Shown in pieces: positions 28,460-38,249 of a stretch of DNA of 56,955 nt. Numbering within the stretch: position 1 is the stretch's first letter; every line of letters begins with the position of its first letter. The stretch covers positions 1-56,955 of the forward strand of contig JANQRV010000128.1 of NCBI GenBank assembly GCA_028284395.1, written 5' to 3'. The notes below the pieces were generated by a model. The model worked only from the letters and a program-made list of their open reading frames with translations, was not told the origin of the DNA and did no database searches. The position numbers and the translations under genes were made by a program. The DNA comes from Saprospiraceae bacterium. GTDB lineage: Bacteria; Bacteroidota; Bacteroidia; Chitinophagales; Saprospiraceae.

Positions 28460-29185
28460 ATGAGACAACACAAAATAATCGTCCTGATCACAACAATCCT
28501 AATCCTTTTAGCCTTCTCTTGCAATGAACGCCCAGACAATAATGGCACGACTGACAAAGTACAAGTCAGCAATCAAGACAACTCTGATAAAGGTGAAACG
28601 AAGTCCGGTGCCAAACCAAAAAACGCCGGCCTTACCGAAGACTATACCAATACCAATCGCTTTATCTGGCAAAAGCCCGATATGGTCATTGACCTGCTGG
28701 GCGACTTGGAAAACAAAACAGTTGCCGATATCGGTGCTGGAACCGGCTTTTTCTCCCTCCGACTGACACCCAGAGCAGAAAAAGTCATCGCTATTGATAT
28801 TGATCCCCGGTTTATTAACTACCTCGACAGTATTAAAGTGCTCGAACTGACTGAAGATCATCAACATAAGCTAGAGCCTCGTTTGGCGGAACCAGATGAT
28901 CCAAAGTTGTCTGTGGAAGAAGTAGACATTGCCATGATCGTAAACACTTACATGTTCATCGACAATCGCATTAAGTATTTGAATATCCTGTTCGATGGCA
29001 TCAAACCGGGTGGGAACTTACTAATCATCGATTTTAAAAAGAAACGGACCCCGGTAGGGCCACCGTCAGAAACAAGAATTCCGCTTTACCAGGTTGAAGA
29101 AGAATTGTATCAAGCCGGATTTAGGAAAGTGCAAACTTTTGATACTGTACTTGATTATCAGTATATCCTATTTGCCGAGAAGTGA
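28460..29185 (+). CDS. Lipoprotein with SAM-dependent methyltransferase fold
   Basis: A 241-residue protein with a lipoprotein signal (LLAFSC, lipid-modified Cys at 21), a charged linker, and a class I methyltransferase domain from about residue 60. SAM motif I is VADIGAGTGFFSL (88-100), followed by an acidic IDIDPRF strand end and a later NLLIIDFKKK segment. A methyltransferase anchored outside the cytoplasm would lack an obvious SAM supply, so it either stays inside or has another ligand. It resembles UbiE/Methyltransf_11 members. It is linked to dacB by a 14-base gap. Confidence 0.75.
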   Translation: MRQHKIIVLITTILILLAFSCNERPDNNGTTDKVQVSNQDNSDKGETKSGAKPKNAGLTEDYTNTNRFIWQKPDMVIDLLGDLENKTVADIGAGTGFFSLRLTPRAEKVIAIDIDPRFINYLDSIKVLELTEDHQHKLEPRLAEPDDPKLSVEEVDIAMIVNTYMFIDNRIKYLNILFDGIKPGGNLLIIDFKKKRTPVGPPSETRIPLYQVEEELYQAGFRKVQTFDTVLDYQYILFAEK

Positions 29186-29202
29186 TGATCCATCAAATAA
29201 AA

Positions 29203-29233
29203 AAAGTGTCGCCATCGCTGATGGCAACACTTT
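29203..29233. terminator. Hairpin terminator between convergent genes
   Basis: AAAGTGT-c-GCCAT, loop CGCTG, ATGGC-a-ACACTTT: a 12-bp stem with one mismatch, preceded by an A6 run which gives a T-tract on the minus strand. It lies between the ends of the methyltransferase (plus) and response regulator (minus) genes and can serve both, better on the minus strand. Confidence 0.6.
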
Positions 29234-29390
29234 AAATTGTTTCCTTAAGATTAATGATGGACAAATGCCACATTAAAACATAATAGAAACAGTCGGGCTA
29301 TATCTTTCAGGTTAATTTGTTGAGTCTAAAAGCTGGAGAGTTTTTCAATACTGGCGGCAAGTTATGAGAAGTTATGCTCTTTTTCCCCAC

Positions 29391-30011
29391 CTATTTAGGT
29401 AGTTTTTTTGCTTTTGCAATCGCCTCGTGCCGCGAATTCACATCCATTTTCTTGTAAATATTCTTAAGGTGAAAACCGATTGTATTTGGGCTTACGAATA
29501 ATCGCCTGGCCATCTCCTTATTGGTAAGGCCTTCACATAACAAAGAAAGTACAGCCTCTTCCCTTTCAGAAAGTGTTGGTAAATTAATATCGTTCTTCTG
29601 CAATGAAGAAACTAGTTTCCTGGCAACAAAAGGGGCCATTGGAGCGCCTCCATCCCTCAATTCTTGTAATGCCTTTAACAAATCTGAGTGAAAAGTGTCA
29701 GAAGGGAGATATCCCAACGCTCCTGCCTCAAAGGCATTAAAAATGTGTTCATCGTCCATCATACGGGTGAATATAACGATGTCGACCGATGGCGATTGTC
29801 GTCGGATTTGTCGGATACACTCGATGCCAGAAACATCCGGCAAATCAAGGTCCAATAAAAGAATGTCGGGAGGGAATTCAAGAACGCCAGCCGTGCCGGA
29901 ATTCCCATCGCCGTATAAACCAATGCAATGGAAGTATTCTGAGTGATCAAGCGTTTTAGCCAATCCTTCTCGAATATCTCGTTGAGCATGCACAACAGCT
30001 ACTGATATCAT
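29391..30011 (-). CDS. NarL/FixJ-type response regulator with atypical receiver
   Basis: A 206-residue regulator with a receiver domain (1-125) and a LuxR-type helix-turn-helix (about 145-205; LSEREEAVLSLLCEGLTNKE, then VSPNTIGFHLKNIYKKM). The start MISVAVVH at 30011 matches family starts better than the in-frame upstream start at 30047. The receiver keeps the phosphoacceptor region (LLLDLDLPD) and the threonine (IFTR), but the usual acidic pair after strand 1 is replaced (VVHAQ) and the conserved lysine is lost (GYLPSD instead of GYLxKD). It may therefore work without normal phosphorylation. It follows the BCCT transporter gene by 46 bases on the same strand. No kinase is adjacent. Confidence 0.85.
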   Translation of the reverse strand: MISVAVVHAQRDIREGLAKTLDHSEYFHCIGLYGDGNSGTAGVLEFPPDILLLDLDLPDVSGIECIRQIRRQSPSVDIVIFTRMMDDEHIFNAFEAGALGYLPSDTFHSDLLKALQELRDGGAPMAPFVARKLVSSLQKNDINLPTLSEREEAVLSLLCEGLTNKEMARRLFVSPNTIGFHLKNIYKKMDVNSRHEAIAKAKKLPK

Positions 30012-30057
30012 ACTTGTTACAAGTCGGGTCTCGCTTCTCAAAGACAAAGAACAATTG

Positions 30058-31581
30058 TCAGGGTTGCTTCACCATCTTGTCAAGCCCTCCGGGCCGCAAT
30101 AAAAGTCTGACCAGACTCATTGCCACAATGATAATCAAGAACAAAGCAGGGAACCCTCCTAGTGTCGACGTCATTTTCACACCATCAATACCGGCAAAAG
30201 ATACCATTACCCAAGCGATCAATCCGACGATCCCTCCCCAAATGATCTTGATACCCTGCGGAGGCTCTGGGTTCGATGGTGAAATTCCCGTAGAAGACAA
30301 TCCACTCATAGCAGAAGTATTTGAATCGGCGGCAGTGACATAGGAAATAAAGGCAATTAACAAAAAGACAAAGCTCGTAATTTGTGGCAGTGGCATACCC
30401 TCCAAAATTTTATACATGATGCTTTCCGGGCCCGCCTGTTGCAAGCTCTCGTACAAAATTCCACTTCCTTGAACATAGTCAATGTGCAGAGCCGTACTGC
30501 TGAATATCATCATCCAGGCGCAGGAAAATAAAGAGGGTAAAACCAAGTTAAACACTATGAAATCACGGACGGTATATCCATAGGCCAGTCTTCCAAGAAA
30601 AGCAGCAGTAACCGGCGCCCAGGCCAGCCAGTTGGCCCAATAGAATAAAGTCCAAGCACTAAACCAGTCCTGTTCTAGGCCCAAGCCAAGGCTCCGAGGC
30701 ACAAAAGTGCGAATGTATTCTCCAAAACCAGCTACTCCCGACGAAAACATATACAGTGTCGGCCCAAATATGAAGACAAAAATAACAAGGGCAAAGAATG
30801 CTTGAGCGTTGATATTTGACAGAATTCGAATGCCTTTTTTGAGACCGGAAATAGAAGAAATGATGAAGGCTGCAACGATGGCCAAACCTACAAAAAACAA
30901 TAACATGGGCGTTGTAGACCAACCGGTATAAGTGTTGATTCCCCCGGCTATAGTAAGCATACCGGCACCCAGCGAAGCGGCCATCCCCGCGACCAAGCTA
31001 TACAAACAAACCGCATCAATGATTTGGTTGGTCCGATCGTTCAACCTCCGCCCGAATAAAGGGTACAACATTGAACTCAAACTGTACGGCATCTTCAAAT
31101 TGTAATATGCAAGGGCAAAAACCAAGCCGGTCAGGGTATAAATACCATAAGGGGTGAAAGTCCAATGTAGAAACATCGTAGACAAAGAGAAGCGAGCTGC
31201 TGCTTCAGATCCGGCCCCTGCTCCTATACCATCGGGGGTCTCGTGAAGGTGATACAGCGGTTCTGCAGTGGCCCAAAATAAGATACCTATGGCAACTGTC
31301 GTACACAAAGTGATACTAAACCATCGCCATTTTGATAAAAGTGGCTTCGCCTGCTCACCACCAATCCGGACCTTCCCCAACTTTGAGAAATAAGCCCAGA
31401 CACATAGAATTAGAAAAATAAAAGTACTAATGGCAAACAGCCAACCAAAAGTCGACAATATCCAATCATTGGCAGCCTTCACGATCTTAAGAAATTGCTC
31501 AGTGTCAATTAGGCTATAGACCGAAGAGGCCAGAAGCAAAGTAAATGGAACCCAAAAAACGATTGGTTTTAGATCTTTCAT
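30058..31581 (-). CDS. BCCT family (betaine/carnitine/choline) transporter
   Basis: A 507-residue inner-membrane symporter with about 12 membrane segments, driven by Na+ or H+, for quaternary ammonium compounds such as glycine betaine or choline. The family signature region FYWANWLAWAPVTAAFLGRL and the AGMAASLGAGM segment in the helix lining the substrate path are clear. The exact substrate cannot be read. The hydrophilic tails are short, so an osmosensing C-terminal extension like that of BetP is missing. It probably forms an operon with the downstream atypical response regulator. Confidence 0.92.
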   Translation of the reverse strand: MKDLKPIVFWVPFTLLLASSVYSLIDTEQFLKIVKAANDWILSTFGWLFAISTFIFLILCVWAYFSKLGKVRIGGEQAKPLLSKWRWFSITLCTTVAIGILFWATAEPLYHLHETPDGIGAGAGSEAAARFSLSTMFLHWTFTPYGIYTLTGLVFALAYYNLKMPYSLSSMLYPLFGRRLNDRTNQIIDAVCLYSLVAGMAASLGAGMLTIAGGINTYTGWSTTPMLLFFVGLAIVAAFIISSISGLKKGIRILSNINAQAFFALVIFVFIFGPTLYMFSSGVAGFGEYIRTFVPRSLGLGLEQDWFSAWTLFYWANWLAWAPVTAAFLGRLAYGYTVRDFIVFNLVLPSLFSCAWMMIFSSTALHIDYVQGSGILYESLQQAGPESIMYKILEGMPLPQITSFVFLLIAFISYVTAADSNTSAMSGLSSTGISPSNPEPPQGIKIIWGGIVGLIAWVMVSFAGIDGVKMTSTLGGFPALFLIIIVAMSLVRLLLRPGGLDKMVKQP

Positions 31582-31764
31582 ATAAGCTGGACTTTTGCAG
31601 TAATCTGGCGGAATCGATCAAAAAGACGGACTCCTTCAACCTTGAAAATAGAGCACTACAATTTGGATTTATTCCGTGAAAATAACCATTCTTTGTACAA
31701 AATGGATCTTTGCTTACCTTCGCATGTCGGACTTACTACAGAATGGAATAGAAATAACCTACGG

Positions 31765-32595
31765 ATGAAGAAAAAAAGAAGGAGCCAAAATACCGAAAAC
31801 AAACTTAGCTATGCTTCCTCCGCCACTTCAAGGGGAAAACGACTCCTGGTCAATACCCTGGAATTGGCAACCGGCAGAAAAAAAATCGAAAAACACTACG
31901 AGAAAATCCTCCGGGAGGCTGCCCGAAGTGCCGACATATGGACTAAAGCAATCGAAACCTTTGACTTGAAGGTCCAATGTGATGTAAGTCAACTAGATAA
32001 GGTGCCTAAATCGGGACCAGTTGTCTTTATCGCCAACCATCCATTCGGCATCATTGACGGTCTTGTATTTGGTTATTTGGTTTCCCGGGTTCGTCCCGAT
32101 TTCAAGGTAGTCGTCAATGAAGTCCTCGCTCGCAACTCAATGCTTGCCCACTACCTACTTCCCATTGATTTCCGCGAAACCAAATCGGCCTTAGAGATCA
32201 ATTTGGATTCTCGACGCAAAGCAGTGGAAATACTAAAAAACGGAGAAACACTTGCCATCTTTCCGGCCGGCGGAGTAGCAACTTCCCGCAGGCTTTGGGG
32301 TAAGGCCCAAGATCTTTCGTGGAAACGATTCGTTGCCAAAGCCATTCAGCAATCGGAGGCGACCGTTGTTCCTATTTTCTTTCATGGTCAGAACAGTCGC
32401 TTGTTTCAGGTGGCAAGCAATTTGAGCGTCTCTCTGCGATTAGGCCTCTTCCTGCATGAAGCGAAGAATAAGGTGGGGCGCCCTATCTGTGTAAAAATTG
32501 GGAATCCCATCCCCTATGACTCACTGGCCCATTTTACCAAACGCCAGGAATTACTCGACCACCTCAGAAAAGTCACCTTCGATCTGGGAGAATAA
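31765..32595 (+). CDS. Lysophospholipid/ornithine-lipid type acyltransferase (PlsC superfamily)
   Basis: A 276-residue acyltransferase. The catalytic block is ANHPFGIIDG, the His-Asp motif in the spacing of OlsB/hemolysin-like members, followed by the substrate-binding block IFPAGGVAT. It would move an acyl chain onto a lyso-lipid at the inner membrane; ornithine or glycine lipids are possible, since such lipids are common in Bacteroidetes. ATG at 31765 is preferred because the upstream segment (from TTG 31642 or ATG 31702) does not resemble the family. It is divergent from the BCCT gene. Confidence 0.8.
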   Translation: MKKKRRSQNTENKLSYASSATSRGKRLLVNTLELATGRKKIEKHYEKILREAARSADIWTKAIETFDLKVQCDVSQLDKVPKSGPVVFIANHPFGIIDGLVFGYLVSRVRPDFKVVVNEVLARNSMLAHYLLPIDFRETKSALEINLDSRRKAVEILKNGETLAIFPAGGVATSRRLWGKAQDLSWKRFVAKAIQQSEATVVPIFFHGQNSRLFQVASNLSVSLRLGLFLHEAKNKVGRPICVKIGNPIPYDSLAHFTKRQELLDHLRKVTFDLGE

Positions 32596-32649
32596 AAAAG
32601 ATAATTTATTATTTTAGCCCGCATTCCACAATCGAAAAACTGATTCACC

Positions 32650-33705
32650 ATGAAATCGATAAAAGGACCTGCTATCTTTTTAGCTCAATTTGCGGACGAC
32701 GAGCCCCCCTTCAATTCCCTAAAGAATATGTGCGAATGGGCTTCCGGCCTTGGTTACAAAGGCATTCAGATCCCTACCTGGGATGGACGCCTCATCGATC
32801 TTAAAGCGGCTGCAGAAAGTAAAACCTATTGTGATGAATTTCAAGGCACAGCGGCTGAGTATGGCTTGGAAATCACAGAACTTTCTACTCACTTGCAGGG
32901 TCAACTGGTTGCCGTTCATCCGGCCTACGACATTATGTTTGATGGCTTTGCGCCAGAGGAAGTACGCAACAATCCAAAAGCGAGAACCGAGTGGGCCGTT
33001 CAACAACTCAAATATGCAGCACAGGCCAGCCATAACATGGGCATCAAAGCCCACGCCACATTCTCCGGTGCTTTGATATGGCATACGGTTTACCCATGGC
33101 CGCAACGTCCTGCCGGTCTGGTAGATACTGCCTTTAAGGCCCTCGCAAACCGCTGGATGCCTATTCTCGATCACTTTGACGATTATGGTGTAGATGTTTG
33201 CTACGAGATTCACCCGGGAGAGGATATTCACGATGGCATTACATTCGAAAGATTTCTAGAAGCAACGGGAAACCATCAGCGAGCCAATATTCTTTACGAT
33301 CCTAGCCACTATGTCCTTCAACAATTGGATTACCTCGCTTTCATTGATATCTATCATGAACGCATTAAGATGTTCCACGTTAAAGATGCAGAGTTCAATC
33401 CTACCGGACGTGCGGGGGTATACGGAGGTTATGCAGACTGGATCGATCGTCCCGGCAGATTCCGCTCCTTAGGTGATGGTCAAGTCGACTTTAGTGGGAT
33501 ATTCAGCAAGTTGACACAGTACGACTTCGATGGCTGGGCAGTCCTCGAATGGGAATGCTGCATCAAAGACGGTGACCAGGGTGCCCGTGAAGGAGCCAAA
33601 TTCATCTCCGATCACCTGATCAAAGTAACGGAAAAAGCATTCGACGACTTTGCAGCAGGAGGTGTCGATGAAGACCTGAATCGCAAGATTATTGGTCTCT
33701 CCTAA
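32650..33705 (+). CDS. Sugar phosphate isomerase/epimerase-like TIM-barrel protein
   Basis: A 351-residue soluble protein of the xylose-isomerase-like TIM-barrel (AP endonuclease 2) superfamily. It shows the metal-binding pattern in order: CYEIHPGEDIH (Glu), YDPSHY (Asp/His), MFHVKDAEF (His-x-Asp) and VLEWEC (Glu). Members are sugar isomerases, epimerases or inosose dehydratases, and the substrate is not evident. It is complete and has no signal peptide. A hairpin follows it. The acyltransferase gene 54 bases upstream is on the same strand, but the functions do not obviously connect. Confidence 0.82.
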   Translation: MKSIKGPAIFLAQFADDEPPFNSLKNMCEWASGLGYKGIQIPTWDGRLIDLKAAAESKTYCDEFQGTAAEYGLEITELSTHLQGQLVAVHPAYDIMFDGFAPEEVRNNPKARTEWAVQQLKYAAQASHNMGIKAHATFSGALIWHTVYPWPQRPAGLVDTAFKALANRWMPILDHFDDYGVDVCYEIHPGEDIHDGITFERFLEATGNHQRANILYDPSHYVLQQLDYLAFIDIYHERIKMFHVKDAEFNPTGRAGVYGGYADWIDRPGRFRSLGDGQVDFSGIFSKLTQYDFDGWAVLEWECCIKDGDQGAREGAKFISDHLIKVTEKAFDDFAAGGVDEDLNRKIIGLS

Positions 33706-33720
33706 GCGTCTTTTCTCTTT

Positions 33721-33754
33721 AAGAACTGGCAAACCTTAAGATTTGCCAGTTCTT
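33721..33754. terminator. Perfect 13-bp hairpin after the isomerase-like gene
   Basis: AAGAACTGGCAAA (33721-33733), an 8-base loop, TTTGCCAGTTCTT (33742-33754). It lies 15 bases after the stop codon and probably ends the upstream transcript, although no long T-tract follows. Confidence 0.55.
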
Positions 33755-33882
33755 AAGATCTAACTTTAAAGCCTCTTACCAACTACTGATTGCGTGATGT
33801 TTTAAATAAACTTTAACGCCAACACGCTGTTCTCCTTCAATACAATCAACTACATTGCCGTTAAAGTATAAAATAAGGAAAC

Positions 33883-34557
33883 ATGAAACGCATACTTTTG
33901 TCCCTGTTAACCACCACCATGGTGACCACTCTAGCATTTGCTCAGGAGTATACCAATGCCGACGATTCTGACCCAGCGGCTAAAGCAGTACTCGACCAGG
34001 TAAAAAAGAAATACGAGAGCTATGAGACAGTGGAGGTTAATTTTTCCCTCGACATTGAATTTCCGGAAGAGCCTTTGATTTCTCAAAAAGGACAGTTGTC
34101 TCGTTCCGGTGATAAATACTATATGGAAACCAACGATTATACTGCCCTGTCAGATGGAGCTGCGATTTGGTTCATCATGAAAAATAACAAGGAGGTGCAG
34201 ATCAACGAGGTACCGGATGAAGATGAAGATGTGGGATTGCTTTCTCCGGATGCCATGTTTACGTTTTACGAGAAAGGGGATTATGTATACATCCTGACGA
34301 ATGAGTTTATGGAAAATGGCAAACCAATCCAACAGATTGAATTCAAGCCATTGGATAAATTTTCAGAGTATTCCAAGTTGAGGCTGACCGTACATAAAAA
34401 GACAAAAGACATCATTCGTGTCAAAGCTTTTAGTAAAGACGGTACTCGCTATACCCTGAAAGTGGACAAAGTTACGCCAAACAAAACCTTAGCAGCATCG
34501 CTCTTTGTATTCGACGCCAATAAATATCCTGATTATCACGTAGAAGATCTGCGCTAA
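33883..34557 (+). CDS. LolA-like outer membrane lipoprotein carrier protein
   Basis: A 224-residue periplasmic protein with a signal peptide (about 1-20, ending LAFAQ). The mature part resembles LolA, the chaperone that ferries lipoproteins from the inner to the outer membrane: an N-terminal helix (AVLDQVKKKYESYETVEVNFSL), then beta strands with KGQLSRSGDKYYM and GAAIWFIMKNNKEVQINEV. The Bacteroidetes LolA form is similar in length. It stands alone between a terminator hairpin and lon. A LolA-like protein with another lipid ligand is possible. Confidence 0.8.
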   Translation: MKRILLSLLTTTMVTTLAFAQEYTNADDSDPAAKAVLDQVKKKYESYETVEVNFSLDIEFPEEPLISQKGQLSRSGDKYYMETNDYTALSDGAAIWFIMKNNKEVQINEVPDEDEDVGLLSPDAMFTFYEKGDYVYILTNEFMENGKPIQQIEFKPLDKFSEYSKLRLTVHKKTKDIIRVKAFSKDGTRYTLKVDKVTPNKTLAASLFVFDANKYPDYHVEDLR

Positions 34558-34831
34558 ACAGTCTATTTAAAACATCTCGCCCAATTTTACGTATTATTTA
34601 TTTCCTGACTTTTTGTCGGGTTAGATGCTAACTATTATGCCAATAACTACAAGAATCTTCCTTTTTCGATAGTGGTATAATAATTGACGTCTCTATATTC
34701 TGTTTGCCGGTTGGCAATAGCAGGAGTATTTTAATGTTGCTTAAGCCCTTTAATTGTTTTTCTGTATTTTGGAGATACAATTATGCAGGTAGCTTTCTTA
34801 GTTACAATATAACCCAAGTTGAAGAAAAGTT

Positions 34832-37237
34832 ATGTTTGAAGATCTGTTGGCTTCACAACCCTTTGAGGAAGAAGGAGAATTTATGCCCCTCATCTCGATG
34901 GAGGAAGATGGTGAGGAGCAGGCCCAAGAGGATTATCCCGATATACTACCCATCCTAGCGCTTAAAAACACGGTTTTATTTCCCGGAATAGTAATCCCCA
35001 TTACAGTTGGTCGGGATAAATCGATTCGCGCTATCAACAAGGCCTACAATAAAAATCGGCTCATTGCCGTGCTCTCTCAAAAAGACTCTAACGTCGAAGA
35101 TCCGGCACCGCGCGATCTCTATCAAAAGGGAACGATCGCTAGAATACTGAAATTGCTAAAGATGCCCGATGGCACCACCACAGCTATTCTGCAAGGACGG
35201 AATCGATTCGAATTATTGGATTACCTTCAAGAAGAACCTCATTTAGAAGGACGTTTACAGATCCTTGAGTATGGCGAGGTTAAAGAGACATTGGAATTCG
35301 AAGCGATGCTGGCTTCTATTTTGGATTTGGCGAAAGAGATCATTGAGCTCTCCCCGAATATTCCAACGGAAGCCATGGTCATGTTGCGCAACATCAACAA
35401 CAACGCCTTTCTTTTAAATTTCATAGCATCCAACCTGGGTGCCAAAATTAGTTTGAAGCAGGAAATCCTTGAATTAGATGATCTGGAACAAAAAGCCAAC
35501 CAGATCATGAAGCAGATGCACAGCGAACTTCAGTTGTTAAAGCTCAAAGATAAGATCGAAAATAAGGTCCGTGGAGATATTGAAAAGCAGCAGCGGGATT
35601 ACTTCTTAAACCAACAACTGAAGACCATCCAGGAAGAGCTTGGTCAAAATCCTCAGGAAGAAGAAGTAAAAAGACTATTGGAAAGATCTCAGAAGAAAAA
35701 ATGGCCTGAGGAAGCCAAAGATCTTTTCCAAAAGGAATTGAAGAAGCTGAGTCGGATCAATCCACAAATCGCAGAGTATTCGGTTCAACTCAATTATCTC
35801 GAATTGATGCTCGACCTGCCTTGGCATAAATTCACGAAAGATAACTTCGACTTAAAGAAGGTCAAAAGTATCTTGGATAAAGACCACTACGGCCTCGAAA
35901 AGGTCAAGGAACGCATTTTGGAACACCTTGCCGTTTTGAAGTTGAAAGGCGATATGAAGGCCCCCATTCTTTGCTTAGTGGGCCCGCCAGGTGTCGGCAA
36001 GACCTCTTTAGGAAAGTCGGTTGCCCGCGCGTTGAAACGCAAGTTCGTTCGCATTTCGCTTGGCGGTTTGCACGACGAATCAGAAATTCGCGGACATCGA
36101 AAGACTTACATTGGCGCAATGCCGGGCCGGATCATCAAGTCAATCAAGAAAGCAGGTTCCTCTAATCCAGTTTTTATCCTGGATGAAATCGATAAGGTAG
36201 GGAGAGACTTCAGAGGTGATCCTTCCTCCGCATTACTGGAAGTACTTGACCCAGAGCAAAACAGTGCCTTCCACGATAACTATCTCGATTTGGAATACGA
36301 CCTTTCAAAGGTCTTATTCATTGCCACTGCAAATTCGCTGAACTCCATCCAACCGGCTTTGCTCGATCGTATGGAAATCATTGAAATCAGTGGTTATTCG
36401 GCAGAAGAAAAGATAGAGATTGCGAAAAGGCACTTGATCCCACTTCAACGAAAAGAACACGGACTCAAAGGTGAAAATGTGCGGCTCAGCCCAACCATCA
36501 TTCGGCAAATCATACAAGAGTACACTCGAGAATCGGGTGTTCGTGCTTTGAACCGCCGAATTGCTGGTGTTATGCGAAACGTAGCCAAGAGTGTAGCCAT
36601 GAAGGATGAGTATAACGCTTCTGTCAAAAGTCAGGATCTTCATAAGATCCTGGGGCCTGCTCGCTTTTCAAAAGATAAATACAAAGCACAAAATGGTGCT
36701 GGAGTTGCCATCGGACTGGCCTGGACGCAAGTAGGAGGTGAAATTCTATTTACGGAATGTCTCCTGAGCAAAGGGAAGGGCAAATTGACTTTAACGGGAA
36801 ACCTCGGGGAAGTAATGAAAGAATCCGCCACTACGGCACTCAGCTTTATCAAGGCCAATAGCAATGCACTGGGCATCAATTTCAAAAACTTTGACGAAAA
36901 CGATATCCACCTGCACGTTCCGGAGGGGGCAATACCTAAAGACGGGCCTTCTGCCGGTATCACCATGTTATCTGCACTGACCTCAGCATTTACGAAAAAG
37001 CCGGTGAAACCGTTTCTAGCCATGACCGGAGAGATTACGCTGCGGGGAAAAGTATTGCCCGTTGGCGGTATTAAGGAAAAGATTCTGGCGGCAAAAAGGG
37101 CAGGTATGAAGGAAGTCATTCTCTGCTCTGAAAATGAAAAACATGTCAATGAAATCAACGCGAATTACATCGAAGGTCTGACGTTTCATTATGTCGACAA
37201 AATGCAGGACGTAATTCAACTCGCCCTTTTAAACTAA
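34832..37237 (+). CDS. lon: ATP-dependent protease Lon
   Basis: An 801-residue cytoplasmic AAA+ serine protease that degrades misfolded and regulatory proteins. It has the N-terminal LON substrate-binding domain (from [16 protein letters not shown]), a coiled-coil region (about 225-320), an AAA+ module with Walker [10 protein letters not shown] (about 384-392) and Walker B FILDEIDK, and a C-terminal protease domain with the Ser-Lys dyad in [10 protein letters not shown] (about S707) and GGIKEK (about K748). All parts are intact. No HAIR/CIRCE-like heat-shock element is visible upstream. Confidence 0.97.
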   Translation: MFEDLLASQPFEEEGEFMPLISMEEDGEEQAQEDYPDILPILALKNTVLFPGIVIPITVGRDKSIRAINKAYNKNRLIAVLSQKDSNVEDPAPRDLYQKGTIARILKLLKMPDGTTTAILQGRNRFELLDYLQEEPHLEGRLQILEYGEVKETLEFEAMLASILDLAKEIIELSPNIPTEAMVMLRNINNNAFLLNFIASNLGAKISLKQEILELDDLEQKANQIMKQMHSELQLLKLKDKIENKVRGDIEKQQRDYFLNQQLKTIQEELGQNPQEEEVKRLLERSQKKKWPEEAKDLFQKELKKLSRINPQIAEYSVQLNYLELMLDLPWHKFTKDNFDLKKVKSILDKDHYGLEKVKERILEHLAVLKLKGDMKAPILCLVGPPGVGKTSLGKSVARALKRKFVRISLGGLHDESEIRGHRKTYIGAMPGRIIKSIKKAGSSNPVFILDEIDKVGRDFRGDPSSALLEVLDPEQNSAFHDNYLDLEYDLSKVLFIATANSLNSIQPALLDRMEIIEISGYSAEEKIEIAKRHLIPLQRKEHGLKGENVRLSPTIIRQIIQEYTRESGVRALNRRIAGVMRNVAKSVAMKDEYNASVKSQDLHKILGPARFSKDKYKAQNGAGVAIGLAWTQVGGEILFTECLLSKGKGKLTLTGNLGEVMKESATTALSFIKANSNALGINFKNFDENDIHLHVPEGAIPKDGPSAGITMLSALTSAFTKKPVKPFLAMTGEITLRGKVLPVGGIKEKILAAKRAGMKEVILCSENEKHVNEINANYIEGLTFHYVDKMQDVIQLALLN

Positions 37238-37598
37238 AGGGTCATCAACCATCAATCTGCGGACGATCAAGGTCCTCATTTTAACTGGTGATCCGGGCGG
37301 TATGGCAATGATCCAAAATTTCCTAATAGAATCCTAAAATTCAGATCTTTCTCCTAAGTCTTGGTTAAAAATCCCTATTTTTATAGTTGAACAACAAACC
37401 ATTTGTTAAAATCTGATGTCTTGTAGGTGGTAGGTTTGTATACGGCAAAGCTACATTTGCTATTTTACCTGTGATCAACAGTCGTTCAAAATACGATGCC
37501 GTTACCCCAAATAGTCGCATCTGTTTTACTGAAACCATTTTGGACGTATTTTTGATGCATTTTTTTGAATAGTATTTAACTACTATAAATCGACAGGA
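37238..37598. other. Spacer after lon with two -7 like elements and a small palindrome
   Basis: 361 bases without a gene. TACATTTG (37452-37459) and TATTTTTG (37547-37554) each match the -7 consensus in the plus direction, but neither has a TTTG 19 bases upstream; the second has TTT at that place and would give a leader of about 38 bases to the next gene. AACAAA-CCA-TTTGTT (37393-37407) is a perfect short palindrome that could be an operator. No clear lon terminator is visible. Confidence 0.45.
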
Positions 37599-38243
37599 AT
37601 GAAAAAAGCGCTAATATTTACATCTTTTATGTTTTGCGTTTCGATAGTGGCAGCACAACAATTAGATTCCAATCTCATCCAGTTTTCTGGTATGGTGTTG
37701 GATGGCAGTGACCGCCAACTGTACCCTATTCCATACACCAATATTCTTGTCAAGAGCAAGGGCCGCGGTACCTATTCCGATTTTAAGGGGTTTTTTTCCA
37801 TCGTGGTTGAAAAAGGAGACACCATCATCTTTTCTGCATTGGGTTATAAGACGGTTGAATTTGAGATTCCGACAGATCTCAAAGAAGATCGTTATTCACT
37901 GGTTCAGCTAATGACTCAGGATGCCATCAATTTACCCGAGACGGTCGTTTTCCCCTGGCCCAGCAGAGAACATTTCAAACTGGAATTCCTGGCTATGGAT
38001 GTGACGCCGGAGCTTCAACAAATTGCTTCTCGAAACCTGGCTAACGAAGCTTTGGCGAAGATGCGTGACGAAGTAGTGACCGATGGCAATGAAAACGCCG
38101 ATTATTATCTCCGGCAACAGGCGAAAGACTATTATCACATTGGACAGCAAGCTCCCATGCATATCTTTAATCCAATCCAGTGGAAGAAGTTTTTTGATGC
38201 TTGGAAAAGAGGAGATTTCAAGAAAAAAAGAGATAATAAATAG
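37599..38243 (+). CDS. Secreted protein with CarboxypepD_reg-like domain
   Basis: A 214-residue protein with a signal peptide (about 1-20, ending IVAAQ). Residues 28-110 form the carboxypeptidase-D regulatory-like beta-sandwich common at the start of TonB-dependent receptors (FSGMVLDGSD, PYTNILVKSKGRGTYSDFKGFFSI, GDTIIFSALGYKTVE). The plug and barrel are absent, so this is a stand-alone periplasmic form. The C-terminal part is helical and basic and ends KKKRDNK. The role is unknown; in Bacteroidetes such proteins are cell-envelope associated. Confidence 0.75.
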   Translation: MKKALIFTSFMFCVSIVAAQQLDSNLIQFSGMVLDGSDRQLYPIPYTNILVKSKGRGTYSDFKGFFSIVVEKGDTIIFSALGYKTVEFEIPTDLKEDRYSLVQLMTQDAINLPETVVFPWPSREHFKLEFLAMDVTPELQQIASRNLANEALAKMRDEVVTDGNENADYYLRQQAKDYYHIGQQAPMHIFNPIQWKKFFDAWKRGDFKKKRDNK

Positions 38244-38249
38244 AGTTGT

